Positions 61,927 through 64,000 of a stretch of DNA of 64,000 nucleotides are shown piece by piece. The stretch covers positions 1 to 64,000 of the forward strand of contig JAHJJF010000086.1 in the NCBI GenBank assembly GCA_018823135.1. The letters run 5' to 3'. Position 1 is the stretch's first letter; each line of letters starts with the position of its first letter. The notes below the pieces were generated by a model, which was given only the letters and a program-made list of their open reading frames with translations, did not search any database and had not been told where the DNA came from. Source of the stretch: Pseudomonadota bacterium. GTDB lineage: Bacteria > Desulfobacterota > Desulfobulbia > Desulfobulbales > CALZHT01. Position numbers and translations under genes: made by a program.

Positions 61927-62982
61927 TTTCAGCCGCAATCCATAAAACCAGACAAGGGTTGCAAGGGCGGTGAGGAAACTGCCAGGTTTTGAGGTCAAAA
62001 GGGGCCCGATCAATTTATCATAAACCGCAAGACGCGGGACGGATCCTTCACCCTGTGGCATATGGTTTCGATAATTGCTGCGGCAATCCAGGGCATATGC
62101 CAGTTGCCAGGCGTTATTTGCCACATAGCCTCCGGTTTTATACCAGAGAATGAAGGCAGACTTGAATCCTCTGGCCAGAACCGTTTTGTGGATCAATTCC
62201 AAAAAGGGTTTCAATTGGAGTTTTTCTGTCTTCTGCTGGCTATGGTAGGCATGCTCAGCTCTCTCAAAAAACTCGTGAAAACCGCTGGAAAAGAAATTCC
62301 GCATCAAGGCATTGAGGATCTGCCGCTCTTGCAAGCCTTCAACCTCAAACCGCCTTGCAGAGGTACCTATTGTTCCCGGAAGGGTAATTAACTTGCCTGA
62401 GACGAAAAGTTTAGAGCCGATATCCGCATCTTCCATATAATGCCGGGATTCATCAAATCGCCCGAGAGATTCGAAATAGGTTTTGGCAAGCATCAATCCC
62501 TGATCACCGTTGAAACACTCCTGCCGATTAAGGGATGTTTTGCTCTCGTAAAAATAATATGCCTTCTCATTTCCCGAGCCTTTTCTCTTGAACCGCATAC
62601 GGAAATGCCCGGCAACCTCCGATGGAAAACGGGCAGCCCTTTGCTCGCTCAGATGTTTCAAGGCATTGTGCAGCAGAAGATCATCGCTGATTGCACTGTC
62701 GGCATGCAGGAAAAGTAAATTCCTGGCGCAGGCTGCTTTCGCGCCGACATTCATCTGATGGCCACGCCCGGCCCTTGTTTTAAAAAGAGTCGTCGGCACA
62801 GTTTTTTGATCCAGAAACTCAGAACAATGATCCAGGGTCAAATCGGCGCTGCCGCCATCCACGACGATTATTTCAAAGATAATTTTCTTTTGCACGGCAA
62901 GATCCTGCAAAAGACGAGGAATTGACTGTTCCTCATTCAGGGTGGGGATAATCACGGATAAATCGAAATCATGATCAGTCAT
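61909..62982 (-). CDS. Family 2 glycosyltransferase
   Basis: The 357-residue protein begins [21 protein letters not shown], the nucleotide-sugar-binding strand of GT-A family 2 enzymes. It has [17 protein letters not shown], then [10 protein letters not shown] (the divalent-metal D-x-D-type position reads HAD) and the acceptor-side motif [12 protein letters not shown], where ED-x-D is typical. The ending [18 protein letters not shown] has a single hydrophobic patch, so the enzyme may associate with the membrane. The donor and acceptor sugars cannot be read from the sequence. No ribosome site is evident before ATG 62982. Confidence 0.85.
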   Translation of the reverse strand: MTDHDFDLSVIIPTLNEEQSIPRLLQDLAVQKKIIFEIIVVDGGSADLTLDHCSEFLDQKTVPTTLFKTRAGRGHQMNVGAKAACARNLLFLHADSAISDDLLLHNALKHLSEQRAARFPSEVAGHFRMRFKRKGSGNEKAYYFYESKTSLNRQECFNGDQGLMLAKTYFESLGRFDESRHYMEDADIGSKLFVSGKLITLPGTIGTSARRFEVEGLQERQILNALMRNFFSSGFHEFFERAEHAYHSQQKTEKLQLKPFLELIHKTVLARGFKSAFILWYKTGGYVANNAWQLAYALDCRSNYRNHMPQGEGSVPRLAVYDKLIGPLLTSKPGSFLTALATLVWFYGLRLKLSLKK

Positions 62983-63094
62983 GATAATAGAAACGGCACA
63001 TGGTGTTTTTGTATTGGATCTGGTTAAGGACCATGAAAGGAATCATCAGAAGTCCCGCTTCGAGACAGAGACATCCCCCTTCATTACTTTTCCT

Positions 63095-63170
63095 ATACTG
63101 TGTAACTTTGTGCCTCTGTCACTCTGTAACTTTGCCCCTTTGCCCCTCAGCCACTCTGTAATGACATTCG
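63095..63170 (+). repeat. Low-complexity repeated block (TGTAACTTTG / CCCCTTTGCCCCT)
   Basis: The words TGTAACTTTG, CTCTGT and CCCCTTTGCCCCT recur in a 75-base block between two minus-strand genes. It resembles degenerate intergenic repeats in other bacterial genomes; no function can be assigned from the sequence. Confidence 0.45.
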
Positions 63171-63199
63171 AGCCGCGCACTGTCGACTGAACGCATTGA

Positions 63200-63988
63200 C
63201 TACCACTCACTGGTAAGGGTCCGCTCCACCTCTTTCCAGTTTTCCTGAATCTTCATCACCGCCTCCAGGGCAAGATCAAGATGCACGCCCATATGCTGCT
63301 CATAAACCATATCAGAAATCTTCTTGTCCTTTACTCCCCGCTTTTGAAGCGGCATATCGGAAACCAGCATGATTGAACCGATGGGAACTTCATAATGATA
63401 AGCCACGGAAAAAAGCGTTGCCAGTTCCATATCAATGGCAATAATCCTGAGCTGTCGCAGGTATTGAACAAAATCCTCATCAAATTCCCACAAACGCCGG
63501 TCAGTGGTGTAAACAATCCCGCAACGCGGTTCCAGGGTTTCCGTTTTCCTGACTGCGCCGATACAGTACAGGTTTATTGACGAAGCAGGAATTGCCGGAA
63601 ACTCCAGAGGCAGATAATGTCTGCTGGTTCCGTCACCGCGGATTGCGGCGGAAGGCACAACAAAATCCCCTATTTCAAGGCTGTCCTCTATGCCGCCGCA
63701 CATACCCAGCATGATGACTGATTTAAGATTATCAAGATAGGCCAGGCAGTTAATGATCAGGGCGGCCTGTGGCGAGCCGATCCCGAAATCGATCATCGTA
63801 CAGTTTATATCCGGGGCATTGACAATCCTGAAATTACCCTCGTGATATTCTCCGCCTGTTCTTTCTTTAAACTCATTGAGATACTGTCTGAAATTGGTGA
63901 TCAGAATATGATCACAGAATTCATCAAGACTGCAATTCGTATATCTTTCCAATGTGTGTCTTACATACTCATGCTCTTTCAGTGACAT
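63200..63988 (-). CDS. amn: AMP nucleosidase, short form (PNP/UDP-family phosphorylase fold)
   Basis: The 262-residue protein has the nucleoside-phosphorylase fold markers: SPQAALIINCLAYL, VIMLGMCGGIEDSLEIGDFVVPSAAIRGDGTSRHYLP and the purine-site DMELATLFSVAYHYEVPIGSIMLVSD. AMP nucleosidase hydrolyses AMP to adenine and ribose 5-phosphate. The text RGDGTSRHYLPLEFPAIP is typical of the short Amn group; E. coli Amn is about 480 residues with an extra N-terminal domain that is absent here. The start at 63988 lies 12 bases from the window edge, so an upstream alternative cannot be excluded. It is cytoplasmic. Confidence 0.85.
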   Translation of the reverse strand: MSLKEHEYVRHTLERYTNCSLDEFCDHILITNFRQYLNEFKERTGGEYHEGNFRIVNAPDINCTMIDFGIGSPQAALIINCLAYLDNLKSVIMLGMCGGIEDSLEIGDFVVPSAAIRGDGTSRHYLPLEFPAIPASSINLYCIGAVRKTETLEPRCGIVYTTDRRLWEFDEDFVQYLRQLRIIAIDMELATLFSVAYHYEVPIGSIMLVSDMPLQKRGVKDKKISDMVYEQHMGVHLDLALEAVMKIQENWKEVERTLTSEW

Positions 63989-64000
63989 TCGCCGTTTCTC

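Overview
The window looks like part of a Desulfobacterota (deltaproteobacterial) chromosome, most likely a Desulfobulbales-type anaerobe. I infer this from family content: many stand-alone CheY-like receivers, a sigma-54 activator with its own consensus sigma-54 promoter, a TauE/SafE anion exporter beside a phosphoenolpyruvate-synthase-like protein, a NifX-like cofactor-binding protein, a PEGA-type Ser/Thr kinase and DUF481/OmpA envelope proteins. No ribosomal or taxonomic marker gene is present, so the assignment is tentative.

Layout. 1-600: mobile debris, the 5' end of a REP-associated tyrosine transposase (minus strand) abutting the 3' end of an IS4-family transposase. 623-24507 (minus): a three-gene set of exported proteins, read from a 5494-residue mosaic protein (HExxH site, cyclase-like repeats, CARDB, FlgD-like Ig, beta-propellers, FN3, discoidin-like domain) into a 2122-residue transglutaminase-like/Ig/lipase protein and then a 338-residue secreted protein. 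Just beyond its start lies a 3' piece of a tRNA-Leu(UAA) gene (25157-25211) with its own terminator, which marks an integration site; the whole left block may be a genomic island. 25309-28604: two divergent paralogous TPR-methyltransferases. 28732-31810: DUF4384 protein, Ser/Thr kinase with PEGA domain, OmpA-like protein. 32038-38851: DUF481 porin-like protein, GIY-YIG protein, hybrid histidine kinase, MutS-like membrane ATPase, S4 RNA-binding protein, methyltransferase. 39216-44489 (minus): a peptidoglycan-binding-domain protein with a duplicated module, and a CLCA-like metallopeptidase/VWA protein.

45027-58110 is the most interesting region: a divergent regulatory island. A perfect sigma-54 promoter (53926-53941) faces leftward into a run of genes: a 103-residue protein, a degenerate receiver, an overlapping 38-residue protein, a receiver, a dCache histidine kinase, a receiver, TauE/SafE and a two-helix membrane protein. 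After a terminator come a PEP-synthase-like protein and another receiver. The sigma-54 activator (PAS-AAA-Fis) is transcribed the other way, with a NifX-like protein, a second dCache kinase and a further receiver, in tightly overlapping reading frames. Three of the leftward products share a short FAEAGE motif that resembles one TPR helix pair. I infer a membrane-signalled, sigma-54-controlled anion export and metabolic module that appears not to be well described.

58198-63988: YchJ-like SEC-C protein, Uup-type ABC-F ATPase, a secreted hypothetical, a sigma-54 activator remnant, a family 2 glycosyltransferase and a short-form AMP nucleosidase. I saw no CRISPR array, rRNA operon or complete tRNA.
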